Below are positions 1 through 6,279 of a DNA stretch of 10,044 nt, piece after piece. Made by a program: the position numbers and the translations under genes. The stretch is from Thermoplasmata archaeon (lineage in GTDB: Archaea; Thermoplasmatota; Thermoplasmata; UBA10834; DTMW01), in the NCBI GenBank assembly GCA_029858465.1, contig JAOUEZ010000033.1, forward strand, positions 1 to 10,044, given 5' to 3'. The notes under the pieces were generated by a model. That model saw only the letters and a program-made list of their open reading frames with translations. It made no database searches and was not told where the DNA came from. Every line of letters starts with the position of its first letter. Position 1 is the stretch's first letter.

Positions 1-306
1 AGCAGCAGGGAGCAGGCGCCGCTCGCAATCAAACATGCAAAGATATCCGCGGTCATCGCGCGGTCCTTTGCAAGAATATTCTTCAGGAATTCGATAAACA
101 CAGGTCTTCCGCTTATCGTCTGTCCTGATGCGGACAGAATCAGCGCAGGAGACGAGATCGAGTTGGATATATCGACCGGCATCATAAAAGATACAACTAA
201 GAATATCGAGCTGAAGGCCGAGCCGCTTCCGCCGATAATGATAAAGATACTCCAGGACGGCGGTCTGGCCGAACATATAATCAAGCACGGAGGATTCGAT
301 CTCTGA
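1..306 (+). CDS. leuD: 3-isopropylmalate dehydratase / aconitase-family small subunit, 3' part
   Basis: The last 101 codons of a LeuD-type swivel-domain subunit are visible; the 5' end lies outside the window. The fragment opens with SSREQAP, the conserved small-subunit motif whose Ser/Arg contact the substrate carboxylate, and continues with ARSFARIFFRNSINTGLP, another family hallmark. It ends with a short helix after a proline-rich stretch. With a LeuC-type large subunit the family isomerises 2-isopropylmalate to 3-isopropylmalate, or citrate or homocitrate to the corresponding isocitrate. The loop that sets substrate specificity lies upstream of SSREQAP and cannot be read here. The stop codon is 16 bases before the dehydrogenase gene, so the two are almost certainly one operon. 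Because that dehydrogenase looks isocitrate-specific, an aconitase-like or homoaconitase-like role is as likely as leucine synthesis. Confidence 0.9.
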   Translation, partial: SSREQAPLAIKHAKISAVIARSFARIFFRNSINTGLPLIVCPDADRISAGDEIELDISTGIIKDTTKNIELKAEPLPPIMIKILQDGGLAEHIIKHGGFDL

Positions 307-311
307 GATTT

Positions 312-317
312 GGAGGG
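312..317 (+). promoter_or_regulatory. Ribosome binding site of the isocitrate-type dehydrogenase
   Basis: GGAGGG lies six bases before the ATG at 323 and supports that start. It sits in the 16-base gap after leuD. Confidence 0.7.
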
Positions 318-322
318 CTCAA

Positions 323-1366
323 ATGACAACCTACAGAATTACTCTTCTTCCAGGAGACGGCGTTGGTCCAGAGGTCACCGCCGCCGCTGTTACGGTCCTC
401 GAAGCAACCGGCATTGACTTCGAGTGGGATACTCTCGAAATCGGTGAGTCTGCGATAGAAAAGCACGATACTCCTCTCCCAGAAGCCGTGCTCGAGAGCC
501 TCAGGAAAAATAAGATCGGATTGAAGGGACCGGTCACTACTCCGATAGGCTCGGGTTTCAGAAGCGTTAATGTTGCGCTAAGACAAAAGTTGGATCTATA
601 TGCATGCGTCCGCCCAGCAAGATCGATAGCTGGGGAAGGCACTCGATATGAAAACATCGATCTTGTCGTGATTAGGGAAGCAACTGAAGGATTGTATTCC
701 GGCGTCGAGCACTGGGTGGATAGAAATCACGATGCTGCAGAGACCATCAATATAATCACACGTAAGAACTCGGAGAGAATAGTCAGATACGCTTTTGAAT
801 ATGCCCGGAGAGAAGGCAGGAAGAAGGTCACAGGCGTGCACAAGGCAAACATAATGAAGCTCACTGGAGGATTGTTCCAAGAGGTCTTCAGGAATGTCGC
901 AAAGAATTATCCCGACATCGTCTCTGAGGAACGCCTGATAGATAACATGTGCATGCAGCTTGTCAAGAAACCGGAAGAGTACGACATCATTGTCACGACA
1001 AATCTCTTCGGGGACATCATCTCCGATCTCACATCAGGGCTTGCCGGAGGACTTGGAATCGCTCCCGGAGGAAACATCGGAGACGAGATTGCATTGTTCG
1101 AGCCGGTGCACGGTTCTGCTCCCAAATATGCGGGTCAAGACAAGGTCAACCCTGTCGCAGAGATACTTTCTGGGGAGCTAATGTTGAAGCATCTTGGAAA
1201 AAGAGAAGCCGCTGAGAAAATCTGGAATGCAGTCCGTGAGGTCATCAAGGAAAAGAAAGTCGTTACGTACGATTTGGCATTGCCGGGCTACACTCTCAGA
1301 CCCGTTTCTCCTTCGAAGACTTCCGAGATGGCAGCAGAGATCGCAAGGAAAGTCGAAAAAATGTAA
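323..1366 (+). CDS. icd: Isocitrate dehydrogenase-type beta-decarboxylating dehydrogenase (isocitrate/isopropylmalate family)
   Basis: This 347-residue protein is full length for the short isocitrate/isopropylmalate dehydrogenase family. It begins with the LLPGDGVGPEV motif. Residues 80-87 read RSVNVALR: Ser81, Asn83 and Arg87 match the isocitrate-recognising Ser113, Asn115 and Arg119 of E. coli ICDH, where isopropylmalate dehydrogenases carry a hydrophobic or Glu/Leu pattern. Other catalytic residues seen are Arg98, Arg118, Tyr125, Lys174, and the metal-binding Asp207, Asp231 and Asp235. In the cofactor loop HGSAPKYAGQDKVNP (263-277), Lys268 and Tyr269 equal the NADP-binding Lys344/Tyr345 of E. 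coli ICDH, and Tyr316 equals Tyr391. The Arg395 equivalent is Leu320, so cofactor choice is uncertain, with a lean to NADP. The likely reaction is isocitrate to 2-oxoglutarate and CO2. A role on homoisocitrate or isopropylmalate is less likely but not excluded. It lies directly downstream of the LeuD-like subunit with its own Shine-Dalgarno. Confidence 0.85.
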   Translation: MTTYRITLLPGDGVGPEVTAAAVTVLEATGIDFEWDTLEIGESAIEKHDTPLPEAVLESLRKNKIGLKGPVTTPIGSGFRSVNVALRQKLDLYACVRPARSIAGEGTRYENIDLVVIREATEGLYSGVEHWVDRNHDAAETINIITRKNSERIVRYAFEYARREGRKKVTGVHKANIMKLTGGLFQEVFRNVAKNYPDIVSEERLIDNMCMQLVKKPEEYDIIVTTNLFGDIISDLTSGLAGGLGIAPGGNIGDEIALFEPVHGSAPKYAGQDKVNPVAEILSGELMLKHLGKREAAEKIWNAVREVIKEKKVVTYDLALPGYTLRPVSPSKTSEMAAEIARKVEKM

Positions 1367-1370
1367 TCCC

Positions 1371-2237
1371 TCAGAGTAAGCCTCTTGAGACGTACCTCGA
1401 TGGGATATCTGAGAGCTTTAACGCGAGCAGTCTGTCCGATTCGTATATCATGAATTTCCCTTTGACTCCGATCAATTTTCCCGTATGATTACCCCAGATG
1501 TCCGTCTGTTTAGGGACACAAGTCAATGGTTCTTCGAGGGGATATGAATCGAGGAATTCCAGATCATCAGGATGCAAAGAGAATTTCTCCTCTAGGTTGG
1601 AGGCTATCCATCGCCATCCCTCCTCTATCTGCGTCCTTCTTCGGGGCATTCTCAGTGATTCAAGGATAGTCTTGTTCGCAGGCCTCTCGGTGATTCTGAG
1701 CTTTTCGCCAATCATCTTCTCATTTGTTCTTGCGGCTTTTCTCGTAGGGTATGTGCTTGCGACGAAATACGCGTCGGCTCCCTGTTCTATCAATCTGCTT
1801 CTTATTCTACCTCTTGTCGTCATCCCCACCTTAGGCTTGTCCCCGAAAAATGCGATGTATACTGCGTGCTCCTTTCTGCAGAGTGGGGAATCGCATAGAT
1901 CTCCTTCGCATTTCGGCTCAAAAATGCATTCCTGGACAGGTATGAATTTCTCCCCGCATTCCGGACATTGTGAGAATTTTGTGACCGGGGCGTCTCTTGG
2001 ACAGGGCACATATTCATCCTCGATGAATGATCCGACGCAGACCCGTTTCTTGCTTATTGAGAAATCAACATCGTCAAGACCCAGGACTTTGAGTTGGCCG
2101 TCATCGAGATCGAATATCACAAGTTGCGGGTCGAAATCTTCCCATGAATAATATATCGCATGAAGCCGAAAGCTGTTCTCCATATCCTCTATCCTGAGTT
2201 GGTCGGCCCTGGCAAACATTTGAGAATAGAGCCGCAT
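1371..2237 (-). CDS. DUF2797 family zinc-finger protein (possible GIY-YIG-like fold)
   Basis: This 288-residue protein is recognised as DUF2797 from three features: a cysteine-rich segment (Cys79, CPEC 91-94, Cys104, Cys110, Cys115, Cys120, His124), the block AVYIAFFGDKPKVGMT (125-140) followed by RLIEQGADAYFVASTYPTR, and the C-terminal GKLIGVKGKFMIYE block (253-266). The FFGD-x3-KVGMT stretch followed by an arginine-rich helix resembles the start of a GIY-YIG nuclease domain, but catalysis is not established for the family, so I assign no activity. The cysteines probably bind one or two zinc ions. Coordinates give the longest frame. A TATA box at 2243-2250 lies only six bases before that ATG, while Met7 (ATG at 2219-2217) sits about 25-30 bases downstream of it, so a leaderless start at 2219 is favoured. 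The gene is convergent with icd, with 4 bases between stops. Confidence 0.85.
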   Translation of the reverse strand: MRLYSQMFARADQLRIEDMENSFRLHAIYYSWEDFDPQLVIFDLDDGQLKVLGLDDVDFSISKKRVCVGSFIEDEYVPCPRDAPVTKFSQCPECGEKFIPVQECIFEPKCEGDLCDSPLCRKEHAVYIAFFGDKPKVGMTTRGRIRSRLIEQGADAYFVASTYPTRKAARTNEKMIGEKLRITERPANKTILESLRMPRRRTQIEEGWRWIASNLEEKFSLHPDDLEFLDSYPLEEPLTCVPKQTDIWGNHTGKLIGVKGKFMIYESDRLLALKLSDIPSRYVSRGLL

Positions 2238-2242
2238 GCTGC

Positions 2243-2250
2243 GTATAAAA
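2243..2250 (-). promoter_or_regulatory. Archaeal TATA box (with purine-rich BRE) for the DUF2797 gene
   Basis: Read on the minus strand, TTTTATAC is preceded by the purine-rich AAAAAGGA at about 2251-2258, matching the archaeal BRE-TATA layout. Transcription would start about 25 bases downstream, near 2221, two bases before the ATG at 2219. No Shine-Dalgarno is visible before either start codon, as expected for a leaderless mRNA. The element lies in the 52-base gap after kptA, so the DUF2797 gene probably has its own promoter even though it follows kptA in the same direction. Confidence 0.55.
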
Positions 2251-2289
2251 TCCTTTTTGACGGATAGGAAAAACTTCTTTCGCTTTGCG

Positions 2290-2982
2290 CTAGTCTTTGC
2301 CTTCGTTTTCGGGCAGGACCTCGGATTCCTCGACGGTCTGTATCTCTGGCTCCGGAGCCTTCGAGATGAATTCCGCTGGTATCGATTCCACGATGTATAC
2401 CGTTTTCCCGGCTTTTTGTATAGTAATACCCGAGGCCTGCGCCTTTTTTGTGTCGATTTCCAAGATGACCGGCGTCGGAGTTCTTACCTTGCCTGCATTT
2501 GTCGCGTCCTGGTAGGTCTTGCTCAGATGCACCTTTTTCCTGTCAGAGGGTTTCAGGCCCGTCTCGAGTACTATGTCGACCTCCTCCTGGGTCGTCGGAT
2601 AGTAAAGTGCGTCCGGTATACCGGAGGTCGGAAGATCGAGATCGACATCAATCGAATGCCCGTATGTCGCCCTGATTCTTCCTTCCCGATACTCGTATCT
2701 GCCTTTAGGGTCCGTCTCGATGATTGCGATGATGTGATGCGGCCTGAGCCATCTGAGCCTTCTCTTCTTTCTTTGGAGGGCGCCGATGAATTCCTTCAGG
2801 TCCACAAATCCCTGAGGATCCATATTGAGCTCGAATTTCTCTGGGAAATGTCTGAGCGTGCCTGCCATAGTTCTGCCGATGGATTCCAGCTCATCGGTAT
2901 CCATCAGGAACCTTCCCTCCTCACCGCAGAGGGGGCAGATGCTTTCTCTGAAATAACCGTGATCCTTGCATTCTCTTAGCAT
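2290..2982 (-). CDS. kptA: RNA 2'-phosphotransferase KptA/Tpt1, archaeal form
   Basis: This protein transfers an internal RNA 2'-phosphate to NAD+, giving ADP-ribose cyclic phosphate and nicotinamide. The chosen ATG at 2982 gives 230 residues and begins with the archaeal zinc-knuckle (Cys5, His8, Cys16, Cys19 in C-x2-H-x7-C-x2-C spacing). The frame is open to an ATG at 3075, but the extra 31 residues do not look conserved, and GGAAAGGT at 2990-2997 is well placed for the shorter form. Family residues follow in order: LRHFPEKF (Arg44, His45), the segment ETDPKGRYE with Arg95, IRATYGHS (Arg104, His109), VHLS (151-154) and Arg167, giving the Arg-His-Arg-Arg catalytic set of Tpt1. The C-terminal 20 residues are acidic and probably disordered. 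In archaea the natural RNA substrate is unclear because tRNA ligation by RtcB leaves no 2'-phosphate. It lies upstream of the DUF2797 gene and is divergent from the hdr-fdh operon. Confidence 0.93.
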   Translation of the reverse strand: MLRECKDHGYFRESICPLCGEEGRFLMDTDELESIGRTMAGTLRHFPEKFELNMDPQGFVDLKEFIGALQRKKRRLRWLRPHHIIAIIETDPKGRYEYREGRIRATYGHSIDVDLDLPTSGIPDALYYPTTQEEVDIVLETGLKPSDRKKVHLSKTYQDATNAGKVRTPTPVILEIDTKKAQASGITIQKAGKTVYIVESIPAEFISKAPEPEIQTVEESEVLPENEGKD

Positions 2983-3016
2983 GAGCTTTACCTTTCCGAG
3001 GTTATGTGTGTGAGTC

Positions 3017-3041
3017 TTAAAAGCTTTCTTACAGATAAAAT
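3017..3041 (-). promoter_or_regulatory. Candidate kptA promoter (TATA-like elements)
   Basis: On the minus strand two TATA-like sequences occur: TTTTATC at 3041-3035, and CTTTTAAG at 3024-3017. Starts about 25 bases downstream would give leaders of roughly 30 or 12 bases, and both include at least part of the GGAAAGGT ribosome binding site at 2997-2990. I cannot choose between them from sequence alone. Confidence 0.35.
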
Positions 3042-3132
3042 TGATAAATGCCAATGCACTGGATGTCACTGGCAATCATAACGAGAACCCCACTTCGACC
3101 ACTTGATAGCTTGTATCAGTTTTTCAAAAACA

Positions 3133-3141
3133 TTTTTATTA
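3133..3141 (+). promoter_or_regulatory. Candidate TATA box of the hdr-fdh operon
   Basis: TTTTTATTA is preceded by an A-rich stretch (CAAAAAC, 3125-3131) that could act as BRE. It predicts transcription from about 3160-3166 and a leader of about 125 bases containing the possible stem-loops at 3177-3241. A weaker alternative, TTTAAT at 3247-3252, would give a leader of only about 15 bases, with the Shine-Dalgarno at its very 5' end. Confidence 0.4.
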
Positions 3142-3176
3142 TTGTTCTTCCTCAGTTGGGACAAGAAATCGGCTGA

Positions 3177-3241
3177 GAGACTCGATACGCACAAACGCTC
3201 TGACGCACTTGCTCCGACACTGTATGTCGTGTTCGAGTTTC
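3177..3241 (+). ncRNA. Possible structured 5' leader element of the hdr-fdh operon
   Basis: GAGACTCGA (3177-3185) can pair with TCGAGTTTC (3233-3241) as a nine-pair helix with one G-U. Inside the loop, CGACA (3215-3219) and TGTCG (3225-3229) form a second hairpin with a five-base loop. Lying between the candidate TATA box and the start codon, this could be a structured leader or cis-regulatory RNA. No known riboswitch class was recognised, and a nine-pair helix over this length could arise by chance. Confidence 0.25.
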
Positions 3242-3274
3242 AACGGTTTAATTGCGATAGACCATCGGGGTCAC

Positions 3275-3280
3275 AGGTGG
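3275..3280 (+). promoter_or_regulatory. Ribosome binding site of the first hdrA-like gene
   Basis: AGGTGG lies nine bases before the ATG at 3290. An in-frame TAA at 3287-3289 directly precedes that ATG, so the protein cannot begin further upstream. Confidence 0.6.
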
Positions 3281-3289
3281 GGGCTATAA

Positions 3290-4588
3290 ATGGGCAGCAG
3301 GGTAGTAGTAGTCGGTGGAGGGATAGCTGGAATACAGGCAGCTCTGGACCTCGGGGACATGGGCTTCGAGGTGCATCTTGTGGAGAAGACCCCCTCTATC
3401 GGAGGTCACATGGCGCAGCTCGACAAGACCTTTCCGACGAATGATTGCTCGATGTGCATTCTCTCACCGAAGATGATCATGTGCGCGGACCATCCGAATA
3501 TCACGCTTCATACTTATTCAGAACTCGAGGGCGTCGAAGGCGACTTTCCCAAGTTCAAGGTGAAGATTCGCGAAAAGGCCAGATATATCGATGTCAGCAA
3601 GTGTACAGGTTGCGGCGATTGCATCGCGAAATGCCCGGTGAAAGTCCCCAACGAGTTCGAGGAGGAGCTCAACCAGAGAAAGGCGATCTATCTCCCGTTC
3701 CCGCAGGCCGTACCCAGGAAGGTCACGATTGACGCATCCAACTGCCGCATGATTACTAATAAAAAGTGCGGCGTCTGCAAGAAGGTTTGCAAGGCGGGAG
3801 CTGTGGATTTCGATCAGAAGGACAAGGTCATCGAGCTCGACGCGGCCGCGGTCATCATCGCGACCGGATACGAGATGATGGATGTCTCGACTCTCCCCCA
3901 GTTCGGATACGGAATCTGCAAAGATGTTGTCACATCAATGCAATTCGAGAGGATTTTATGCGCATCCGGTCCGACCGGAGGGCACCTCACAAGGCCTTCG
4001 GACGATGCCGAGCCGAAGACGGTCGCCTTCATACAATGCGTCGGTTCTAGAGATACAAAGACCCACCCGTATTGCAGCAGCGTATGCTGCATGTACGCGA
4101 CGAAGGAAGCGATTCTCGCCGCCGAGCATTGCCCGGGTATCAAGAGCACGATTTTCTACATGGACATGCGAGCGGTCGGAAAAGGGTTCCAGGAATTCGT
4201 TATTCGGGCGAAAAAATCGCATGGGGTAAGATATGTCCATTCAAGACCGGCAAAGTTGCAGCCAGGAAAAGATGGAAACGGGGTTCTTGTCACCTACGAG
4301 AAATGGGGGGATAAGGGCGAGACCGTCGCTGAGGAATACGATATGGCCGTATTGTGTCCCGCACTCGAACCGAGAAGCAACCTGGGTATTTCCGAGAAGC
4401 TCGATATGAAACTCGATTCAGACGGATTCTTTTTGACGCCTGAGATGCGCCATCCGACCGATTCCACGAAGAAAGGTATCGTGGTGTGCGGATTCGCCTG
4501 CTCGCCTATGGATATCCCCGATTCTGTGACACAGGCATCCTCCGTCGCAGCAAGGGTCGCCGAGCTGATCGCGGGAGGTGAATGCTGA
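3290..4588 (+). CDS. hdrA: HdrA-like flavoprotein 1: FAD domain with inserted 2x[4Fe-4S] ferredoxin, lacking the N-terminal domain
   Basis: This 432-residue protein matches the central module of heterodisulfide reductase subunit A. The FAD-binding VVGGGIAG (7-14) is at the very N-terminus, followed by GGHMAQLDKTFPTNDCSMC (38-56), a signature of true HdrA. The inserted ferredoxin carries Cys105/108/111/115 and Cys152/160/163/167, each set likely binding one [4Fe-4S]. The second dinucleotide-fold half includes SGPTGGH (226-231), IQCVGSRD (248-255), the PYCSSVCCMYA motif (260-270) and FYMDMRAVGKGFQEF (289-303). Methanogen HdrA is about 650 residues, with an extra N-terminal cluster domain and a C-terminal ferredoxin; both are absent here. 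An in-frame stop just before the ATG rules out a longer N-terminus. The length is near that of QmoA, but the ferredoxin insert and motifs are those of HdrA. It is first in a five-gene operon and overlaps the next gene by one base. The expected role is electron-bifurcating or transferring flavin subunit. Confidence 0.9.
   Translation: MGSRVVVVGGGIAGIQAALDLGDMGFEVHLVEKTPSIGGHMAQLDKTFPTNDCSMCILSPKMIMCADHPNITLHTYSELEGVEGDFPKFKVKIREKARYIDVSKCTGCGDCIAKCPVKVPNEFEEELNQRKAIYLPFPQAVPRKVTIDASNCRMITNKKCGVCKKVCKAGAVDFDQKDKVIELDAAAVIIATGYEMMDVSTLPQFGYGICKDVVTSMQFERILCASGPTGGHLTRPSDDAEPKTVAFIQCVGSRDTKTHPYCSSVCCMYATKEAILAAEHCPGIKSTIFYMDMRAVGKGFQEFVIRAKKSHGVRYVHSRPAKLQPGKDGNGVLVTYEKWGDKGETVAEEYDMAVLCPALEPRSNLGISEKLDMKLDSDGFFLTPEMRHPTDSTKKGIVVCGFACSPMDIPDSVTQASSVAARVAELIAGGEC
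4574..4580 (+). promoter_or_regulatory. Ribosome binding site deciding the start of the second hdrA-like gene
   Basis: GGAGGTG is one base before the ATG at 4582 but seven before the ATG at 4588. The second is the properly spaced start and gives the usual HdrA N-terminus MARIGVFICHCG. Confidence 0.7.
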
Positions 4589-6279
4589 TGGCCAGAATAG
4601 GCGTGTTCATCTGCCATTGCGGTCACAACATTGCCTCAGTCGTCGATGTCGAGAAGGTCACCGAATTCGCAAAGACTCTCCCGGGAGTCGTCTTCGCATC
4701 TCATAACATGTACTCATGTTCCGAGGAAGGGCTCGGGTCTATCAGAGACAGCATCGAGGAGAACAAGCTGGACAGGATCGTCGTTGCCGCTTGCACCCCG
4801 AGAACACATGAACCGCTGTTCAGAAGGAATTGCGAGCGGGCGGGCGTTAACAAGTACCTTTTCGAGTTCGTCAACATCCGAGAGCACTGTTCATGGATTC
4901 ATGCAAAAGAACCTGAGGACGCGACCAGGAAAGCGATGAACCTGGTAGCAATGGGCGTCGCCAAAGCCGCGCTGCTCGAACCTCAAACCGAAGGAGAATC
5001 AAATGTCGTGCCCGTTGCCTTGGTGATCGGAGGAGGGATATCCGGACTCGCGGCCGCCTCCGCATTGGTGTCACAGGGCATCGAGACGCATCTCGTCGAG
5101 AAGGAAGCAAGCCTCGGAGGCATCCTGAGGGATATCGAGGTCATCGGACCGGAGATGACCGAATCAAAGAAGCTCATTGAAGAATTGAAGAGAAGCATCG
5201 AATGTTCTCCGAAGGCGCACATACATCTTTCATCCAGAGTGACTGGGTTGACTGGATTCATAGGCAATTTCGAGGCCACCATTAGTAGCGAAAAATGCGA
5301 CGAGAAAGTGAAGGTCGGCGCGATAATCGTCGCCACCGGTGGCCGCGAGTTCATCCCGAAGGGCGAATACGGATACGGATCACTGCCCGGAGTCATCACT
5401 CAACTCGAGCTGGAAAAGATGCTCGCGAAGAAAGAATTCCCCGAGAAGACTGTTTTCATACAGTGTGTCGGTAGCAGGCAGCCCGGAAGGGACTTCTGCT
5501 CGAGGATGTGCTGCAACACGAGCATCAAGAATGCCATCAGGATAAAGGAAGCGAAGCCGGATGCGCGGGTCTCCGTACTCCATAGAGATATCATGAGCTA
5601 CGGCACACTGGCCGAACGCGTGTACATGGAGGCCGCGGAGAAAGGTGTGCGCTTCATGCGCTATAGTCTCGAAAGGATTCCGATGATCAAGAAAAAAGAT
5701 AGTGGATTGTCGGTCGAGGTATACGACGAGACTCTTGATGAGGTGATCCAGCTAGATGCCGACAACGTCGTCCTCGCGACCCCGATGGTTCCGATAGACG
5801 ATGTCAAGGACGTTGCGATGCTTCTCAAGGTGCCTGTAGACAAATACGGGTTCTTCCTCGAGGCGCATGTCAAGCTTAGGCCTGTTGAATTCGCCACCGA
5901 AGGAGTGTTCATCTGCGGCACTGCAAGATGGCCGAGCCAGGTGTCGGAATGCATCGCACAGGGACTGGCTGCCGCGGCAAAAGCGTCTGTCCCGATCAGG
6001 GAGGGCAAAGTGGTTATCGAGCCCATCACTGCATTTTCCGATTCCGAGAAGTGCATCGCGTGCGGCAATTGTGTCATCGCCTGTCCCTATGAGGCTATCG
6101 AGATAGTCGAGATAGATAGCAAGAAACAGGCAAAGGTCAACGAGGCACAATGCAAGGGATGCGGCAACTGCGTGGCTGCATGTCACAATGACGCGATGCA
6201 GCAGAAAGGCTTTGGGACAAGGCAGCTCGGGGCGATGATCGACGCGCTCATCAAGAACGCGCTGGAGGTGTCGGAATGA
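4588..6279 (+). CDS. hdrA: HdrA-like flavoprotein 2: N-terminal cluster domain, FAD domain without insert, C-terminal 2x[4Fe-4S] ferredoxin
   Basis: This 563-residue HdrA homologue begins with the HdrA N-terminal domain (GVFICHCGHN, Cys9/Cys11, then Cys44, Cys69 in AACTPRTHEPLF, Cys82 and Cys101), which in methanogen HdrA holds a [4Fe-4S] cluster. The FAD fold starts at VIGGGISG (146-153). After GGILRD (177-182) the CSMC motif and the inserted ferredoxin of classic HdrA are missing. FIQCVGSRQ (290-298) and FCSRMCCN (303-310) follow. The C-terminus has a two-cluster ferredoxin: Cys489/492/495/499 and Cys522/525/528/532, the last followed by His instead of the usual Pro. The domain set complements HdrA-like protein 1, so the pair may form a heterodimer replacing the HdrA homodimer. 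The stop overlaps the mvhD ATG by four bases. The cellular location is probably cytoplasmic, with no signal peptide or membrane helix. Confidence 0.9.
   Translation: MARIGVFICHCGHNIASVVDVEKVTEFAKTLPGVVFASHNMYSCSEEGLGSIRDSIEENKLDRIVVAACTPRTHEPLFRRNCERAGVNKYLFEFVNIREHCSWIHAKEPEDATRKAMNLVAMGVAKAALLEPQTEGESNVVPVALVIGGGISGLAAASALVSQGIETHLVEKEASLGGILRDIEVIGPEMTESKKLIEELKRSIECSPKAHIHLSSRVTGLTGFIGNFEATISSEKCDEKVKVGAIIVATGGREFIPKGEYGYGSLPGVITQLELEKMLAKKEFPEKTVFIQCVGSRQPGRDFCSRMCCNTSIKNAIRIKEAKPDARVSVLHRDIMSYGTLAERVYMEAAEKGVRFMRYSLERIPMIKKKDSGLSVEVYDETLDEVIQLDADNVVLATPMVPIDDVKDVAMLLKVPVDKYGFFLEAHVKLRPVEFATEGVFICGTARWPSQVSECIAQGLAAAAKASVPIREGKVVIEPITAFSDSEKCIACGNCVIACPYEAIEIVEIDSKKQAKVNEAQCKGCGNCVAACHNDAMQQKGFGTRQLGAMIDALIKNALEVSE
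6264..6270 (+). promoter_or_regulatory. Ribosome binding site of mvhD
   Basis: GGAGGTG inside the end of the second hdrA-like gene lies five bases before the mvhD ATG at 6276, supporting coupled translation. Confidence 0.65.

Larger units (their letters stand above)
2983..3289. other. Divergent intergenic regulatory region between kptA and the hdr-fdh operon
   Basis: About 300 bases without a convincing gene. Short open frames here have no family features and none encodes the missing N-terminal HdrA domain. The stretch holds AT-rich TATA-like elements for both directions, a 5-base-arm palindrome (3104-3118), an imperfect palindrome CCAaTGCAcTGG (3051-3062), a possible structured leader RNA (3177-3241) and the ribosome binding site of the first hdrA-like gene. 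No tRNA-like cloverleaf was found on either strand. Confidence 0.6.

Noticed and set aside
1498..2151. Long plus-strand open frame opposite the DUF2797 gene
   Set aside because: It is antisense to a clearly recognisable protein, with low-complexity Ser-rich composition and no family features.
2236..2979. Long plus-strand open frame opposite kptA
   Set aside because: The minus strand carries all the KptA catalytic motifs; the plus frame has no recognisable domain and an Arg-rich shadow composition.
2983..3075. N-terminal extension of KptA to the ATG at 3075
   Set aside because: The added residues are not family-like and would cover the promoter elements. The ATG at 2982 has a suitable ribosome binding site and begins just before the zinc-knuckle.
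3104..3125. Hairpin followed by T5, considered as an intrinsic terminator
   Set aside because: Both flanking genes are divergent and point away from it, so there is no transcript to terminate on this strand; an operator is more sensible.
3103..3444. Plus-strand open frame crossing into the first hdrA-like gene, considered as the missing HdrA N-terminal domain
   Set aside because: It lacks the CxCG-x-N and other cysteine motifs of that domain, and it runs out of frame with the HdrA coding sequence.
3290..4588. Assignment of the first flavoprotein as QmoA
   Set aside because: The length is similar, but the inserted eight-cysteine ferredoxin and the GGHMAQLDKTFPTNDCSMC signature are those of HdrA, and no apr, sat or QmoC genes are nearby.
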